Assembly: GCA_965368335.1 (NCBI GenBank) | Contig: CBDUMN010000018.1 | Location: forward strand, 1 to 46,163 | Length of the DNA: 46,163 bases | Direction of reading: 5' to 3' | Source: CBDUMN01 sp965368335 | GTDB lineage: Bacteria > Pseudomonadota > Alphaproteobacteria > Rhodospirillales > JAPHRK01 | Shown here: positions 1-7,710 of the stretch, in pieces | Position numbering within the stretch: the first letter of the stretch is position 1 | Layout of the letters: each line of letters begins with the position of its first letter | Made by a program: the position numbers and the translations under genes | Notes under the pieces: model-generated | What the model was told of the DNA's origin: nothing | The model's input: only the letters and a program-made list of their open reading frames with translations | Database searches by the model: none

Positions 1-1275
1 CAAACGCGCGCCACGGGCCAGAAGGGCCTGGGTGGAAGCGTCCAGATCGGAAGCGAACTGCGCAAAGGCGGCCATTTCACGATACTGGGCCAGTTCCAGC
101 TTAATGGTACCGGCAACCTGCTTCATGGCTTTGATCTGCGCAGCCGAACCCACACGGGAAACCGACAGACCGACGTTCACCGCAGGACGGATGCCTTTGT
201 AGAAGAGTTCCGTTTCCAAGAAGATCTGACCGTCGGTGATGGAAATCACGTTGGTCGGAATGTAAGCGGAAACGTCACCGGCCTGGGTTTCAATAACCGG
301 CAGAGCGGTCAGAGAACCAGCGCCCATTTCGTCGTTCATCTTCGCCGCACGCTCCAGCAGACGGGAGTGCAGGTAGAAAACGTCACCCGGGTAAGCTTCA
401 CGTCCCGGCGGACGACGAAGCAGCAGGGACATCTGACGATAGGCGACGGCCTGTTTGGAAAGGTCATCGTAGAAGATAACGGCGTGCTGGCCGTTGTCGC
501 GGAAGTATTCGCCGATGGCGCAACCCGTGTAGGGGGCCAGGAACTGCAGCGGAGCGGGCTCCGAAGCGGTAGCGGCGACGACCACCGAGTATTCCAGTGC
601 GCCGTAGTCTTCCAGGGTCTTAACGATCTGGGCGACGGTGGAGCGCTTCTGACCGACGGCGACATAGACACAGAACAGCTTCTCGCTGTCGTCCTTGGCG
701 GCGTCGTTGATGGCTTTCTGGTTGAGGATCGTATCCATGATCACAGCCGTTTTACCGGTCTGACGGTCACCGATGATCAGCTCACGCTGGCCGCGCCCGA
801 CGGGGATCAGGCTGTCGATAGCCTTAATGCCGGTCTGCATCGGCTCGTGAACCGATTTCCGCGGAATGATGCCCGGAGCCTTAACCTCAACAAGCTGGCG
901 CTTGTCGGATTTGATCGGGCCTTTACCGTCGATCGGGTTGCCGAGCGCGTCAACAACGCGACCGAGCAGCGACGGGCCGACAGGAACATCCACGATATCG
1001 CCGGTACGCTTGACGACGTCGCCTTCCTTAATGGTCCGGTCATCGCCGAAAATAACGATACCGACGTTGTCGCTCTCAAGGTTGAGGGCCATGCCCTTAA
1101 TCCCACCGGGGAATTCAACCATCTCACCGGCCTGGACTTTATCCAGACCGTGGACACGAGCGATACCATCACCAACGGACAGAACCTGTCCTACTTCGGC
1201 AACTTCGGCTTCAGTACCGAAATTAGCGATCTGCTCCTTCAGAATCGAGGAGATCTCCGCGGCGCGGATTTCCAT
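1..1275 (-). CDS. atpA: ATP synthase F1 subunit alpha (3' part cut by window edge)
   Basis: This is the N-terminal 425 residues of the F1 alpha subunit of the membrane ATP synthase; the family is about 510 residues, so roughly the last 85 lie left of position 1. The protein begins MEIRAAEISSILKEQI and carries the P-loop GDRQTGKTA in the nucleotide-binding domain, which is non-catalytic in alpha subunits. The ATG at 1275 overlaps the TGA stop of atpH by one base (TGATG), so the two are translationally coupled. The order atpH-atpA is the usual F1 operon order; gamma, beta and epsilon genes are expected further left. The identification is secure; only the missing end limits the call. Confidence 0.97.
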   Translation of the reverse strand, partial: MEIRAAEISSILKEQIANFGTEAEVAEVGQVLSVGDGIARVHGLDKVQAGEMVEFPGGIKGMALNLESDNVGIVIFGDDRTIKEGDVVKRTGDIVDVPVGPSLLGRVVDALGNPIDGKGPIKSDKRQLVEVKAPGIIPRKSVHEPMQTGIKAIDSLIPVGRGQRELIIGDRQTGKTAVIMDTILNQKAINDAAKDDSEKLFCVYVAVGQKRSTVAQIVKTLEDYGALEYSVVVAATASEPAPLQFLAPYTGCAIGEYFRDNGQHAVIFYDDLSKQAVAYRQMSLLLRRPPGREAYPGDVFYLHSRLLERAAKMNDEMGAGSLTALPVIETQAGDVSAYIPTNVISITDGQIFLETELFYKGIRPAVNVGLSVSRVGSAAQIKAMKQVAGTIKLELAQYREMAAFAQFASDLDASTQALLARGARL

Positions 1276-1835
1276 CACGCAACCCCCTTCATGGCCAGAC
1301 TTAAGTGTTGCAATTTAGTACGCAGCGAACTGTCGAACATTTGCGAACCCACTTTGACGACAAGGCCGCCAAGCAGGTCCGGATCGACGGCGGTTTGCAC
1401 CGCCACGTCGCTGCCGGTTATTTTCTTCAAAGACGCCCCCAGATCCTTCACCTGCTTATCGCTAAGCTCGGTGGCGGAAGTAACAACGGCGGTCACTTCA
1501 CCGCGGCGCTGGGAGAGAATGGCGAGATACGCCTTAATAATGGACGCCAGGGCGAACAAACGCCTGTTGTTGGCGATAACACCGATGAACTTCTTAGTAA
1601 GAGCGTTCATACCGGCTTTATCCATAACGGCGGAAATGGCCTTCAGCTGATCGGCGCGGGTGATGACCGGAGACCGGAGCAACCGGGTCAGATCTTCACT
1701 CTCTTCAATCATGGCCTGAAGGCCCTTCAGGTCATCGGCGACCACGTCAACGGCCTTCTCTCCCTCGGCGAGTTCGAGAAGGGCGGTAGCGTAACGGCCG
1801 GCGAGCCCGGAAGCAGCTGTAATTTCGGATGACAC
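1275..1835 (-). CDS. atpH: ATP synthase F1 subunit delta
   Basis: A 186-residue protein of normal length for the delta (OSCP) subunit, which links the F1 head to the peripheral stalk of ATP synthase on the cytoplasmic side of the membrane. The N-terminal helical region (GLAGRYATALLELAE) and the C-terminal segment (DPDLLGGLVVKVGSQMFDSSLRTKL) are both typical of the family. The start codon is GTG; no ATG lies nearby in frame, and a purine-rich GAGGA sits about a dozen bases upstream. It is the first gene of the minus-strand atp operon and overlaps atpA at the stop. Transcription probably starts about 110 bases upstream, at the promoter-like pair described separately. Confidence 0.95.
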   Translation of the reverse strand: MSSEITAASGLAGRYATALLELAEGEKAVDVVADDLKGLQAMIEESEDLTRLLRSPVITRADQLKAISAVMDKAGMNALTKKFIGVIANNRRLFALASIIKAYLAILSQRRGEVTAVVTSATELSDKQVKDLGASLKKITGSDVAVQTAVDPDLLGGLVVKVGSQMFDSSLRTKLQHLSLAMKGVA

Positions 1836-1931
1836 CTGAGAAAGTCCTCGAAAGTACCCGAAGCGAAGTCAAATAACTTCGTAACGCACTGAAAAAAAAC
1901 AAAAATCTTCTTCGCTGAAGGTCCCCCCTCC

Positions 1932-1988
1932 GCGAGAAGCGCCGTTTATCTAGCACACTAGATGGGGCCGCGCAAGGGCCCTTCTCGC
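1932..1988. promoter_or_regulatory. Nested inverted repeats around the atp promoter
   Basis: A perfect 8-base inverted repeat (GCGAGAAG at 1932-1939, CTTCTCGC at 1981-1988) encloses the predicted -35 and -10 boxes. Inside it lies a second one, ATCTAG (1948-1953) and CTAGAT (1958-1963) with a four-base spacer, overlapping the -10 box. Such an arrangement could be an operator or a DNA/RNA structure. No binding protein can be named. Confidence 0.4.
1947..1975 (-). promoter_or_regulatory. Predicted atp operon promoter
   Basis: On the minus strand TTGCGC (1975-1970) and TAGATA (1952-1947) are separated by exactly 17 bases. The -10 region reads GCTAGATA, close to the GCTANAT form common in alphaproteobacterial housekeeping promoters. 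It would give a leader of about 105 bases before the atpH GTG. Not tested; inferred from spacing, match and position. Confidence 0.55.
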
Positions 1989-2116
1989 ACTTGCAACAGC
2001 TATTCTGAAACCCCCGGTTTTCCTAGGGTTTTACCCCCATCAAAGGTCATACCAATTTACCCTGAATAACCCGCAAAATGGGTGTTATTTGGAAGCGCCT
2101 TGAGCGGATGCAAAAA

Positions 2117-4309
2117 TCACATGAAACTATAAGGGTCTACGTCGATCTGCACTCGGACGCTATTGGGGATTTGCGTTCCCTCCACCCAATGCTGGACCAG
2201 CGCCTGAATGTTGGTTTCGCGGCGCGCCTTGATGAGAAAGCGTTTGCGGTGTCGTCCTCTGAGAATAGCCAGAGGCGCCGGCGCGGGGCCGAGCACCAGA
2301 ACGCCCTCCACCCCATCGGGCCGGGTTCGGCTTAAGGCGCGGCAAGCTTCTTCAACTTCATGATCTTTAGGCCCTGAAACGACTAATGCCACCAAACGGC
2401 CAAACGGCGGCATCCCCGAATCGCGGCGCGCCGCCGATTCGGTTTCCAAGAATCGGTCCCGGTCGCCCGATACCATCGCCGCCATCACCGGATGATCGGG
2501 CATATAGGTTTGCAAGACCACCCGCCCCGGTCGTCCCTCCCGTCCGGCCCGACCGGCCACCTGATAGAGCAACTGATAGGTTCGCTCGGCGGCGCGCAGA
2601 TCGCCACCCTCAAGCCCCAGATCCGCATCGACCACACCGACCAGGGTCAGCATGGGAAAGTGATAGCCCTTGGCGACCATCTGGGTGCCGATCACCAGAT
2701 CGACCTCATGGTCTTCGATGGACCGGACCATTTCAGCCGCCGCCACGGGACCGGTGATGGTGTCGCTGGCCGCGACCAGAACCCGCGCATCGGGGTAAAG
2801 TTCGGCGACTTCTTCGGCCAACCGCTCGACACCGGGACCGCAGGGCGTCAGCGTTCCTTCCGATTCGCATTCGGGGCAGGCCTCGGGAGTGCGTACGTTA
2901 TAACCGCAGTGATGACATTGCAGACGCCCCTGCCCACGGTGCTCGACCAGCCAAGCCGTACAGCGTGGACATTGCAGGCGGAACCCGCATTTGCGGCAGA
3001 GCGTCAGGGGGGCATAGCCCCGGCGGTTGAGATAGAGCAGCGTCTGCTCACCGGCGGCCAAAGTTTGGGCGATGGCGTCGCGGAGCGGCGGGGCGAGCCA
3101 GTTGCCGCGCGGCGGCGGATCGCTGCGCAGATCGATGGCGGTGACCTCGGGCAACAAAGCCCCCGCATGGCGCTCCGGCAAATGGCAGCGCCGGTAGCGC
3201 CCGGTCTCGGCATTGGCGACAGTTTCCAAAGACGGCGTAGCAGAAGCCAAAATCACCGGGAACGCACCGAGGCTGGCCCGCACCACGGCCATGTCGCGGG
3301 CGTTATAGATCACGCCATCCTCTTGTTTAAAGGCCGCGTCATGTTCTTCGTCGACGACGATCAGCCCCAGGTCGGGATAGGGCAGCATCAGGGCAGAGCG
3401 CGCCCCAACCACCACTTTAGCCCGCCCTTCGGCCACGGCCCGCCAGTTGGCTCGCCGCTGGCTGTTCGAAAGGTCGGAATGCCATTCCACCGGCTCGGCC
3501 CCAAACCGGGCGGCGAATCGCCCGTACCACTGGGCGGAAAGGGCGATCTCGGGCAGCAGGACCAAAACCTGTTTGCCACGCCGCAGGGCTTCAGCCACCG
3601 CCTCGAAATAAACCTCGGTCTTACCCGAGCCGGGCACCCCATCGAGCAAAGTCGCGACAAACTCCCCTTTTTGCACCTGATCTTGCAACGTCGCCGCAGC
3701 CGTTTCCTGTTCGGCCGACAGGTCCGGGCCTGCAGCCTCCGGGTCCGGCGCAGGCATAGGCGAATCGACTGCCATACTTACCGCCTTGAGCGCCCCGGCC
3801 TCATAGAGCCCCTTGACCACCGAAGCGGTTACCCCGGCCTCCCTGGCCAGTTCGGCTCCCAGGCGCGGCGGGCCTTCTTCGGCCAAAGCAAGCACTCGCT
3901 GACGGGCTGGAGTGATCCGCAGTCCCTCGGGCGGCTCACCTTTTATATAAGCAGTCTTGGGCGCGGGCGGATCGAGAGCGGCGGGAACGCTCATCGACAT
4001 TTTCAAAACCGGTCCCGGCGGCGTTACCGTATAGCGGGCGATCCACTCGATGAACCGGCGCGCCTCAACCGACAAAGGAGCCGCCTCATGTTTGCGTAGA
4101 ACGGTTTTGAGTTTGGCCGTCTCCATCGTCCCTTCACCGCCGAGCCGCCAGACGACACCCGACAGAGTGCGCTTGCCAAACGGCACCTCGACAAAATCGC
4201 CTTCCTCAAGCTGCAATCCTTCGGGCGCCAGATAGTCGAAGGCCCCGGAAAGCGGCAGGGGCAGCAAAACGGCGACCCGTTCAGGCGATGTTTCGAATAG
4301 TTGAGACAT
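2117..4309 (-). CDS. priA: Primosomal replication-restart helicase PriA
   Basis: A 730-residue protein of normal PriA length, a superfamily 2 3'-5' DNA helicase that reloads the replisome at stalled forks. The N-terminal DNA-binding domain covers about residues 10-105. Walker A is DGVPGSGKT (about 223-231), the DEEH box is at about 320-323, and the eight-cysteine zinc module lies at roughly 435-475 (CRKCGFRLQCPRC, then CHHCGY and CPEC), followed by helicase motifs IV-VI with QVAGRAGR. It stands alone on the minus strand, back to back with DUF484-xerC across about 100 bases. The start ATG at 4309 fits the usual N-terminus and has AAGG eight bases upstream. The 280 bases between its stop and atpH hold the atp promoter region and weak hairpins only. 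Confidence 0.96.
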   Translation of the reverse strand: MSQLFETSPERVAVLLPLPLSGAFDYLAPEGLQLEEGDFVEVPFGKRTLSGVVWRLGGEGTMETAKLKTVLRKHEAAPLSVEARRFIEWIARYTVTPPGPVLKMSMSVPAALDPPAPKTAYIKGEPPEGLRITPARQRVLALAEEGPPRLGAELAREAGVTASVVKGLYEAGALKAVSMAVDSPMPAPDPEAAGPDLSAEQETAAATLQDQVQKGEFVATLLDGVPGSGKTEVYFEAVAEALRRGKQVLVLLPEIALSAQWYGRFAARFGAEPVEWHSDLSNSQRRANWRAVAEGRAKVVVGARSALMLPYPDLGLIVVDEEHDAAFKQEDGVIYNARDMAVVRASLGAFPVILASATPSLETVANAETGRYRRCHLPERHAGALLPEVTAIDLRSDPPPRGNWLAPPLRDAIAQTLAAGEQTLLYLNRRGYAPLTLCRKCGFRLQCPRCTAWLVEHRGQGRLQCHHCGYNVRTPEACPECESEGTLTPCGPGVERLAEEVAELYPDARVLVAASDTITGPVAAAEMVRSIEDHEVDLVIGTQMVAKGYHFPMLTLVGVVDADLGLEGGDLRAAERTYQLLYQVAGRAGREGRPGRVVLQTYMPDHPVMAAMVSGDRDRFLETESAARRDSGMPPFGRLVALVVSGPKDHEVEEACRALSRTRPDGVEGVLVLGPAPAPLAILRGRHRKRFLIKARRETNIQALVQHWVEGTQIPNSVRVQIDVDPYSFM

Positions 4310-4413
4310 GCCCCGACCTTACTGGAGTCGACAAGACTTCTCCAAGAGCGATTAAGGGCATTTTAGGACTTGGCCTCGCATAGTAAGCAAACCTCGGGGA
4401 TTCACTGGGAAAA

Positions 4414-5136
4414 GTGGGAATGACCAGCGACAGCAAGCTCAAAGCGGCGGCCAATCCGGCCGTGAATGACGAAACGGTAACCGCCTATTTGCGGGAGAAT
4501 CCGGATTTTCTCGCCCGCCATTCGGAAGTTTTATCCGAACTGGAGGCTCCGGCCCGCTGGAGCGGCGATGGTGTGGTCGATATGCAGCGTTTCATGACCG
4601 ATAAACTGCGCGGTGAAATCGAGCATCTGAGGACCGTCTCCAACGAATTGATCGTCACCAGCCGGACTAACCTTTCCGTCCAGGGCCGCACCCATCAGGC
4701 CGTGCTGACCATCCTGGCGGCAAGAGACGTCACCGAAATGGCCCGGACCGTTAAAGACAGTCTGCCGCTGATTCTCGATCTCGACGTGGTTTCCCTCTGC
4801 ATGGAGCCCTCCGCCCAGGCCCTTCCCGAACTGGCGATTTCCGAAATCAGGGATTTGAGCGAAGGAACCGTCGATCATTACCTGGGCGACGATCACGATA
4901 TCATGCTGACCCACGACGCCTCCGACGACGGCACCCTGTTCGGCGAAGGGGCCGGGCTGGTCCGCTCGGCCGCTATCGCTCGATTGAACGGCGGCAGCGT
5001 TCTGCCCTCGGGCATTTTAGCGCTCGGTTCGCGCAGCCACGGCACTTTCCATCCGGGCCAGGGCACCGAACTGCTGACCTTCCTGGCGCGCGTCGTCGAA
5101 CAACGGCTTCACTCATGGCTGGAACCGGGCGCATAG
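4414..5136 (+). CDS. DUF484 family protein (GAF-like), xerC partner
   Basis: A 240-residue DUF484 protein. The family is widespread in proteobacteria, has a GAF-like fold, and usually sits directly before xerC; its biochemical role is not established. The diagnostic N-terminal block is visible (YLRENPDFLARHSEVL, then DMQRFMTDKLRGEIEHL, about residues 25-75), and a C-terminal segment ends in LLTFLARVVEQRLHSWL. Two starts are possible: GTG at 4414 with TGGGA four bases upstream, or ATG at 4420 with the same TGGGA nine bases upstream. I give the longer form, but the ATG is equally likely. The last 22 bases overlap xerC, so the two are almost certainly cotranscribed and coupled. Confidence 0.85.
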   Translation: MGMTSDSKLKAAANPAVNDETVTAYLRENPDFLARHSEVLSELEAPARWSGDGVVDMQRFMTDKLRGEIEHLRTVSNELIVTSRTNLSVQGRTHQAVLTILAARDVTEMARTVKDSLPLILDLDVVSLCMEPSAQALPELAISEIRDLSEGTVDHYLGDDHDIMLTHDASDDGTLFGEGAGLVRSAAIARLNGGSVLPSGILALGSRSHGTFHPGQGTELLTFLARVVEQRLHSWLEPGA

Positions 5137-6104
5137 AAACCTCAGCCCCGGAGATCGAACCGGCGCTGGCCGCCGCGCTCGAAGGCTGGCGGCGTTGGCT
5201 GGCCGATGAAAAGCGCGCATCGGAAAACACCCTGGCGGCCTACCGCCGCGATCTTGAGTCCTTTTTGCGATTCGTCACGGGGCACATCGGTTATGCGCCC
5301 GGCCTTGAAGATTTGGCCGCCCTCACCCCGGCCGATTTCCGCAGCTACCTCGCTCAACGCAGCAACAAAGGCCTGGCGAAAAGCTCAACCGCGCGGGCCA
5401 TGTCGACCCTGCGCAGTCTTTTCCGGTTTCTCGACAAACGCGGTTTGGCCCATAACGCCTCAATCCAGGCCATCCGCACGCCCAAGCTGCCTCGTTCAAT
5501 CCCCAAGGCCCTGGATGCGGGAGAAGCCAGCGAAGCCCTGCAGGCCATCGGCGACCTCAGCGGGACCGAGTGGTTCGAAAAACGGGGACTTGGCTGGATG
5601 GCCCAACGGGACGCCGCCCTATTGACCCTGCTTTACGGCTGCGGCCTGCGAGTCAGTGAAGCGCTCGACCTCAACCGAAAAGACAAACCGCGGAGCGCCG
5701 CCGCGACCCTGGTCATCACCGGCAAGGGCAACAAGCAACGCGTGGTTCCCGTCCTGCCGATTGTCAGCGAGGCCATCGAAGCCTATCTGGAAGCCTGCCC
5801 TTTCCCCTTAAAGGCCGAGGACCCATTGTTTGTCGGAGCGCGTGGCAAGCGCCTGACATCCAGGGTGGTCCAGCGCCAGATGCAGAAGCTGCGGCGGCTG
5901 CTCGGCCTGCCCGAATCGGCGACGCCCCATGCCCTTCGCCACAGCTTCGCCACCCACCTGCTGGCGGGCGGCGGCGATCTCAGAACCATTCAGGAACTGC
6001 TCGGCCACGCATCCCTTTCGACCACCCAGCGCTACACCGAGGTCGACGCAACACGACTCACCGAGGTCTACGACAAGGCGCACCCAAGAGCGAAAAAGCT
6101 TTAA
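5115..6104 (+). CDS. xerC: Tyrosine recombinase XerC (dif-site recombinase)
   Basis: A 329-residue tyrosine recombinase that would act with XerD at dif to resolve chromosome dimers at division. The N-terminal SAM-like core-binding domain (about 20-110) is followed by the catalytic domain with the expected set: Arg in GCGLRVSEAL, Lys in GKGNKQR, HALRHSFATHLL, the His of LGHASLSTTQ and the nucleophile Tyr in RYTEVD. The start at 5115 lies inside DUF484. The DUF484-xerC pairing marks it as the housekeeping enzyme rather than a phage or element integrase. Its TAA stop shares TTAA with the stop of the converging minus-strand gene. Confidence 0.93.
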   Translation: MAGTGRIETSAPEIEPALAAALEGWRRWLADEKRASENTLAAYRRDLESFLRFVTGHIGYAPGLEDLAALTPADFRSYLAQRSNKGLAKSSTARAMSTLRSLFRFLDKRGLAHNASIQAIRTPKLPRSIPKALDAGEASEALQAIGDLSGTEWFEKRGLGWMAQRDAALLTLLYGCGLRVSEALDLNRKDKPRSAAATLVITGKGNKQRVVPVLPIVSEAIEAYLEACPFPLKAEDPLFVGARGKRLTSRVVQRQMQKLRRLLGLPESATPHALRHSFATHLLAGGGDLRTIQELLGHASLSTTQRYTEVDATRLTEVYDKAHPRAKKL

Positions 6105-6778
6105 GCGGAAATTGAAACGCTGGTCGTTTCAACGGTTAGCGAGGCCGAAATGGAAACCTCGGCCTGCAGGGTAACGGCGCCACGTAACGCACCCGCATGG
6201 CGCTTGAGGCCGTCGGCGCTTTCGCCGTCGGCCAGTTCGATGGCGAAAGCCAAAAGATCGGCCTTCATGGCGACCCGTTGGGTCAACTCCTTCAACGCCG
6301 CAAAAGCTTTTGGGGAAGGCTGGTCTTCCACTTCCAGCCCTGCTTGAGCGTTTTTTGCCGCATCGGGGGCGAGAGACATCAGACGCTCAGCTTGTTTGGC
6401 TAAAATACCGACCGCCTTCTTGTTGCCTTGCCCCCCGGCAAGCCGGGAAATGAAAAGGTAGGCATCGAGCAACTTCTCGATCATCTCCAGTTGGCCTTGC
6501 GCCAGCCGACCTTTGTTTTCGATAAGCTGGTTTTCAAGGTCCTTGGCCTGGGCGAGGATTTCCTCGTGTCCTTTCGCCAGCTTTTCAACCAACGGATCAT
6601 TGGCAACACCAGTGAACCCAGCCTGGGCGAAGACCGAAAGGGAGACGGAAACACTGACCGTGGTCTTTTGGACGACCACGGCGGCGGACCCTTTTTCCGG
6701 GTCCTTGGATGGCCGGGCCTCTGCCCTTTCCTGGGCAGAGGCCTGCGCTTTGTTGCTGCTGTCGGCTTGGATATCCAT
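6101..6778 (-). CDS. Uncharacterised protein with Val/Ser repeat ends
   Basis: A 225-residue protein I do not recognise. The first 35 residues are hydrophilic and low in complexity, with no signal peptide. They are followed by an alternating Val/Ser stretch (TTVSVSVSLSVFAQ, about 39-52). The middle (about 60-200) is helical and charged (LVEKLAKGHEEILAQAKDLENQL, KQAERLMSLAPDAAKNAQAG). The protein ends in a second alternating stretch (VSISASLTVETTSVSISA). Alternating hydrophobic/Ser runs are typical of beta strands, so the two ends may pair or self-assemble; this is inference. It lies 39 bases downstream of azoR on the same strand and may be cotranscribed. The stop overlaps that of xerC. The ribosome-binding site is weak. 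Confidence 0.65.
   Translation of the reverse strand: MDIQADSSNKAQASAQERAEARPSKDPEKGSAAVVVQKTTVSVSVSLSVFAQAGFTGVANDPLVEKLAKGHEEILAQAKDLENQLIENKGRLAQGQLEMIEKLLDAYLFISRLAGGQGNKKAVGILAKQAERLMSLAPDAAKNAQAGLEVEDQPSPKAFAALKELTQRVAMKADLLAFAIELADGESADGLKRHAGALRGAVTLQAEVSISASLTVETTSVSISA
6112..6132. terminator. Hairpin at the xerC / hypothetical gene junction
   Basis: A perfect 8-base stem (TTGAAACG, 6112-6119; CGTTTCAA, 6125-6132) with a five-base loop lies inside the last codons of the minus-strand gene and just after the xerC stop. It could end both converging transcripts, but neither side has a strong T-run, so it is a weak terminator call. Confidence 0.3.
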
Positions 6779-6817
6779 TTTACCAAGTCTAACTGCGGAG
6801 TCTTGAGATTCAGTGAA

Positions 6818-7432
6818 TCAAGCAGCAATCCGCTCGACTTCCGATTTCGCTCCGGCGACGGCTTTAGCGGCGAGGTCTTCACCCATGGCGAGCCCGTTGG
6901 CTTCAACGCTGGTCACATCGGCAATGCCAATAAAGCCGAGCACGGTTTTCATATAAGGGACGGCAAAATCCATCGCTGCGGCGGGCGAGTCTGCCGAATA
7001 GTCGCCGCCGCGCGCCGCCAGAAGATATGCCTTCTTCCCTTCGAGTAAGCCGACCGGACCGTTTTCCGTGTAACGAAAAGTCTCACCGGCCCGCGCCACA
7101 TGGTCGATATAGGTCTTAAGGGTCGAGGGAATGCCGAAGTTATGCATCGGCACACCGAACACCACGGCATCGGCCGACTTCAACTCGGCAATCAGTTCTT
7201 CGGACGTGGCGGCCAGGGCCTTCTGATCTTCGCTCCGCTGGTCGGCCGGGGTGAAGAAAGCGCCGAGCTTTTCACCGTCCAAATGAGGCAGCTTCATCTC
7301 AGCCACGTCGCGCTTCAATACTTCACCGTTCGGGTTGGCCTTGATCCAGGCTTGGGTAAAGGTCGCCGTCAAGCGCTTGGACACGGAATTGTCGCCCATC
7401 GGGCTGGAATCGATAACAAGCAGTCGGGTCAT
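6818..7432 (-). CDS. azoR: FMN-dependent NADH:quinone oxidoreductase / azoreductase
   Basis: A 204-residue flavodoxin-like protein of the AzoR family. These cytoplasmic FMN enzymes reduce quinones (and azo dyes in vitro) by two electrons from NADH, protecting against electrophile stress. The N-terminal phosphate-binding loop IDSSPMGDNSVSKRL (about 7-21) and the central FMN block PMHNFGIPSTLKTYIDHV with the following FRYTENGPVGLLEGKKAYLL are characteristic, and length is normal. The start ATG at 7432 has GGAGA six bases upstream. An operator-like cluster of GAAAC/GTTTC repeats lies 80-110 bases upstream, consistent with control by a redox or quinone-sensing repressor, though none is encoded here. 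The unrecognised gene follows 39 bases downstream. Confidence 0.9.
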   Translation of the reverse strand: MTRLLVIDSSPMGDNSVSKRLTATFTQAWIKANPNGEVLKRDVAEMKLPHLDGEKLGAFFTPADQRSEDQKALAATSEELIAELKSADAVVFGVPMHNFGIPSTLKTYIDHVARAGETFRYTENGPVGLLEGKKAYLLAARGGDYSADSPAAAMDFAVPYMKTVLGFIGIADVTSVEANGLAMGEDLAAKAVAGAKSEVERIAA

Positions 7433-7514
7433 GGAATTTTCTCCAAAAATCTATGCGTTGATCTGTTGGAGACAATGTCGTGCCTAAAGAACCCAGAAAC
7501 AATCCAGGCAACTT

Positions 7515-7541
7515 GAAACTAACCGTTTCCAAAACGGAAAC
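7515..7541. promoter_or_regulatory. Operator-like GAAAC/GTTTC repeats upstream of azoR
   Basis: Three half-sites follow one another about one helical turn apart: GAAAC (7515-7519), GTTTC (7525-7529) and GAAAC (7537-7541). They form overlapping dyads: CCGTTT/AAACGG (7523-7537) is perfect with a three-base centre, and GTTTCC/GGAAAC (7525-7541) is perfect with a five-base centre. The position about 80-110 bases before azoR suits a repressor or activator site. The binding protein is unknown. Confidence 0.45.
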
Positions 7542-7637
7542 AGAGCCGCACCGTAAAACGGTGGGCTCCGTCCTTCCTCCCCGAAAACTCACGTTATCGG
7601 GTTCCCTGAAGAATTCCGTCCTCCGCACCCCCTCCAA

Positions 7638-7700
7638 CTCCCCCTAGAAGGGAGAGAGTGATTTCGGAGTCCTTCCCCTCTTAGGGGAGGTTAGGTGGGG
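7638..7700. repeat. C/G-rich double-hairpin intergenic element
   Basis: Two small dyads stand side by side: CTCCC/GGGAG (7638-7642, 7650-7654) and TCCCCT/AGGGGA (7674-7679, 7683-7688), followed by GGTTAGGTGGGG. The combination looks like a REP/BIME-type dispersed element rather than a plain terminator. It lies just past the 3' end of lpdA, so it may also stop or stabilise that transcript. Only one copy is in this window, so the repeat nature is inferred. Confidence 0.35.
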
Positions 7701-7710
7701 TACACCACGC

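Noticed and set aside
2008..2089. Terminators between priA and the atp promoter
   Set aside because: Two inverted repeats are visible (about 2008-2033 and 2065-2089), but both are interrupted or have large loops and lack a T-run on the priA strand.
5115..6104. Tyrosine recombinase as sign of an integrated element
   Set aside because: The DUF484-xerC overlap and intact housekeeping context indicate chromosomal XerC; no att-like repeats or phage genes flank it.
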